Below the pieces are notes generated by a model. The model made no database searches. It was not told where the DNA came from and saw nothing but the letters and a program-made list of their open reading frames with translations. The translations under genes were made by a program, and so were the position numbers. A stretch of 6,563 bases of DNA from Mycobacterium sp. (GTDB taxonomy: Bacteria; Actinomycetota; Actinomycetes; Mycobacteriales; Mycobacteriaceae): contig JAHBAP020000254.1 in assembly GCA_018500005.2 (NCBI GenBank), positions 1 through 6,563 on the forward strand, given 5' to 3'. Shown piece by piece: positions 4,795 to 6,563 of the stretch. The stretch's first letter is position 1. Each line of letters opens with the position of its first letter.

Positions 4795-6150
4795 ATGGCA
4801 GACAGCAGCCTCTACCAGCAGTTTCTCCGGCCCGTGAAGTCGGTCGCCCAGTACCAGGACGAGGCCGACGCGCGCGAGGCCAATCAGCAGCAGAACGCGA
4901 TTCAGCGGCTCCTGCTGCAGGAGAAGGCTGCCGCATCCCAGTCCGCCGCCGATGATCGCAACGCGCTCCAGCGCGCCGCCTCCGCATGGAACGAATCCAC
5001 GACCCCAGACCAACGGATCACCTCTCTGCGCGGAACTGGCCGCGCCGGCTTGATGGACCGGGCCGACGCGATGGAGAAGCAGCTGCTGGAGCGGCGCAAG
5101 GCAGAGGCAGACCTGGGCCAGAAGCAGCGCGACTCACAGCGCGACAGCATCACGCAGGTGCTCGGGTTCACGACTCCGCAGCACGCCGCATCCGATCTGG
5201 ATGCCGCCGTGCAGCGCGGCGAGATCCCGGCGCACATCGCTGACGCGCTGAAGCGGTCGATCCCAACCGATCCAGTCGGAATGAAGGACTGGAAGCTCAG
5301 CGTCGTCCAGGGCCTGCTGAACCCGGAGAAGCTGATCGAGATGCTGAAGCCGGTCATCCAGACGCGCAATACCGGTGGCGCCACCGACACGCTTGCCGTC
5401 GACCCGCTGACTGGCAGGGCCACCGTCACTGGCAGTGTGCGCAACACGCAGAGCCCAGACAGTATCGCGAGCACAGCAACAGCCGTCCGCGGGCAGAACA
5501 TGGCTGATGCGCGCGCGCGCGAACTCGCACAACAGCAGCGCGAGACGACGGCCCAGACGCGCGCCGACAAGGCCGCCGAGAAGAAAGCCCAGGCCGATGA
5601 GCGCTCCGTCACCAAGTACGCGGCGACCCTCCAGAAGGAGGGCATCCCGGAGGTCGAGCAGGCGCTGGCGTCGGCGGAAAACCTTGTCGGCAACTATGCA
5701 GAGGACATCCCTGGCTACGGGCGCGCTGCCGGCGCGCTGCCGTCGTGGGCACTCGGAGACGAGGGCAACAACGTCCGACAGGCCGTCGCTGCTGTGCGCA
5801 ACATCGTGCTGAGCGCTCGAAGTGGCGCCGCAGTGACGGACCAGGAACTGCGCCGGCTCACAGAGGAACTTGGTGCCGGCGCTCTGCAGTCTGAGGAGGC
5901 GTTGCGCCAGGGCCTGCGCAAGTTCCGCCAGCGGTTCGAGGCGGTGAAGGCCAATGCCGCCGCCGGTGTCGGTGACGACGTGAAAGATGCGTACGAGGCA
6001 AACGGCGGCGTGCGCATCAAGCGCGGCGGTGGCGGCGCGCCTGACCTCAGCAGCACGAGGCAGACGCCGACCGTACCGGGTCGTGGCGCCGCCAGCCAAG
6101 TGCCGGACGACATCCAGGCGCTGCTGCACAAGCACGGCGGGGGTCGCTGA
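4795..6150 (+). CDS. Internal virion / DNA ejection protein in the P22 gp20 position
   Basis: This 451-residue protein is close in length to P22 gp20 (471 residues) and follows the gp7-like gene after three bases. Its N-terminal part (1-118) is helical, rich in Gln, Ala and charged residues, with likely coiled coil at 88-118. A middle segment contains TLAVDPLTGRATVTGSVRN (199-217), then SPDSIASTATAVRGQNM (220-236), a pattern recurring in internal proteins of podoviruses of high-GC hosts. Residues 237-272 are a second charged Ala/Gln/Arg coiled coil. A more globular part, residues 281-386, includes DIPGYGRAAG (304-313) and NVRQAVAAVRNIVLSARSGA (326-345), then VTDQELRRLTEELG. The tail is Gly-rich and disordered, ending PDDIQALLHKHGGGR. 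No signal peptide or enzymatic motif is seen. In P22, gp7, gp20 and gp16 are all ejected to help DNA cross the envelope. The gp20 link rests mainly on gene order, size and composition. Confidence 0.82.
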   Translation: MADSSLYQQFLRPVKSVAQYQDEADAREANQQQNAIQRLLLQEKAAASQSAADDRNALQRAASAWNESTTPDQRITSLRGTGRAGLMDRADAMEKQLLERRKAEADLGQKQRDSQRDSITQVLGFTTPQHAASDLDAAVQRGEIPAHIADALKRSIPTDPVGMKDWKLSVVQGLLNPEKLIEMLKPVIQTRNTGGATDTLAVDPLTGRATVTGSVRNTQSPDSIASTATAVRGQNMADARARELAQQQRETTAQTRADKAAEKKAQADERSVTKYAATLQKEGIPEVEQALASAENLVGNYAEDIPGYGRAAGALPSWALGDEGNNVRQAVAAVRNIVLSARSGAAVTDQELRRLTEELGAGALQSEEALRQGLRKFRQRFEAVKANAAAGVGDDVKDAYEANGGVRIKRGGGGAPDLSSTRQTPTVPGRGAASQVPDDIQALLHKHGGGR

Positions 6151-6544
6151 TGGCGACGCGCGACGAGCTATACCAGGCACTGCGCAACGCGGACGCTGCC
6201 GGCGACGCGGAAGGCGCGCGCAGGCTGGCGCATTACATCCAGAGCATGCCGGCCGACGAGCCCGCTAAGCGCGGTGGCGTCCTGCAGCAGGTCGGCAACG
6301 CCGCAGCGGGGCTCGTGCGTGGCGCCGGCAGCATCGGAGCCACGCTACTGGCGCCCATTGATATTGCGTCCGATGCGCTGGCCGGCCGCGGCCTGACGCT
6401 GCAGTCCAACCGTGAGCGCCGCGCCTCCATGGACGCGGCGCTGGAGACGATGGGTGCGCAGCCGGACTCGCTGGCGTACCAGGGCGGCAAGCTGGTCAGC
6501 GAGATCGCCGGCACGGCTGGCGTCGGCGGCGTCGCAGCCAAGGG
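6150..6544 (+). CDS. Ejection / internal virion protein in the P22 gp16 position, 3'-truncated by the sequence end
   Basis: The ATG at 6150 overlaps the preceding TGA by one base, and 131 complete codons are genuine. The frame formally stays open to 6563, but the last 19 bases are adapter. Residues 5-30 (ELYQALRNADAAGDAEGARR, then LAHYI) form a short helical motif common at the N-termini of large phage internal or ejection proteins. Two hydrophobic, Gly/Ala-rich stretches follow: residues 46-70 (QQVGNAAAGLVRGAGSIGAT and on) and 111-129 (QGGKLVSEIAGTAGVGGVA). They could be membrane-inserting helices. By gene order this is the gp16 equivalent (609 residues in P22), which is ejected and needed for DNA entry. 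Related phages often carry a lytic transglycosylase domain further along such proteins, but that part is missing here and cannot be judged. Its ribosome binding site is weak (GGGGG before TCGCTGATG), so translation probably depends on coupling. Confidence 0.75.
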
Positions 6545-6563
6545 CTGCCTCTTATACACATCT
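6545..6563 (+). other. Nextera transposon-end adapter remnant (library artefact)
   Basis: CTGCCTCTTATACACATCT matches the reverse complement of the Nextera mosaic end (CTGTCTCTTATACACATCT) at 18 of 19 bases; only the fourth base differs. It ends exactly at the last base of the window. On the + strand it gives the well-known artefact peptide CLLYTS, and on the - strand it gives MYKRQ from a GTG codon at 6559. It is not phage DNA, and the true sequence should be taken to end at 6544. Confidence 0.95.

Noticed and set aside
5509..5521. Alternating GC run (possible Z-DNA)
   Set aside because: It encodes Ala-Arg-Ala-Arg in a coiled-coil part of the gp20-position protein and is explained by codon choice in GC-rich DNA.
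5134..6180. Long open frame on the - strand (348 codons), with another at 4902-5693
   Set aside because: Both lie opposite the gp20-position gene. They encode Arg/Ala/Leu- or Ser/Ala-rich sequence typical of antisense frames in GC-rich DNA, with no recognisable domain.
1..6563. tRNA, CRISPR array, insertion sequence, att site or toxin/defence cargo gene
   Set aside because: I looked for these and saw none. Coding density leaves no room except the 52-base gap at 383-434, and all proteins fit a virion module.

Overview
This 6.56 kb stretch is a GC-rich (roughly 65% by eye) piece of a tailed-phage genome or prophage. It belongs to a P22-type (podovirus-like) virion and carries the late structural module for tail assembly and DNA ejection. 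Every recognisable gene is on the + strand. The genes are packed almost without gaps: six of the eight junctions overlap by 1-4 bases or leave 3-4 bases, and the largest gap is 52 bases. The host cannot be named from this window. The base composition and protein families fit a phage of high-GC Proteobacteria (for example Xanthomonadales, Pseudomonas or Burkholderiales relatives), but that is inference. There is no integrase, att site, tRNA, CRISPR array or insertion sequence, so lytic phage and prophage cannot be told apart.

Layout from left to right: (1) the 3' part of a small, probably virion-associated protein (2-382); (2) a 94-residue protein with a C-terminal HeH/LEM-like motif (435-719); (3) a P22 gp4-like tail accessory factor with a GTG start (723-1391); (4) a P22 gp10-like DNA stabilization/tail hub protein (1391-2776); (5) a fibre or needle-like protein with a coiled coil and two NGGTG repeats (2773-3813); (6) a 110-residue phage protein of unknown role (3818-4150); (7) a gp7-like DNA ejection protein with an N-terminal glycine zipper (4150-4791); (8) a 451-residue internal/ejection protein in the gp20 position (4795-6150); (9) the N-terminus of a further ejection or internal virion protein in the gp16 position (from 6150, cut off by the end of the sequence).

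The order gp4 - gp10 - needle/fibre - small protein - gp7 - gp20 - gp16 matches phage P22 gene by gene, although several proteins are recognised by position and character more than by sequence. In such a module the gp4 and gp10 homologues close the portal after DNA packaging and build the tail hub. The needle or fibre plugs or decorates the tail. The three ejection proteins are carried in the capsid and enter the host envelope ahead of the DNA. Translation is probably coupled along the operon: genes 3 to 7 all start just after a GGTGA/GGTGG-type ribosome binding site that overlaps the end of the gene before.

The last 19 bases (6545-6563) match the Nextera transposon end at 18 of 19 positions. 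They are almost certainly library adapter, so the phage sequence stops at 6544. I see no clear undescribed system. The most useful leads are the unassigned small proteins, the fibre in the needle slot and the shared start-site architecture.
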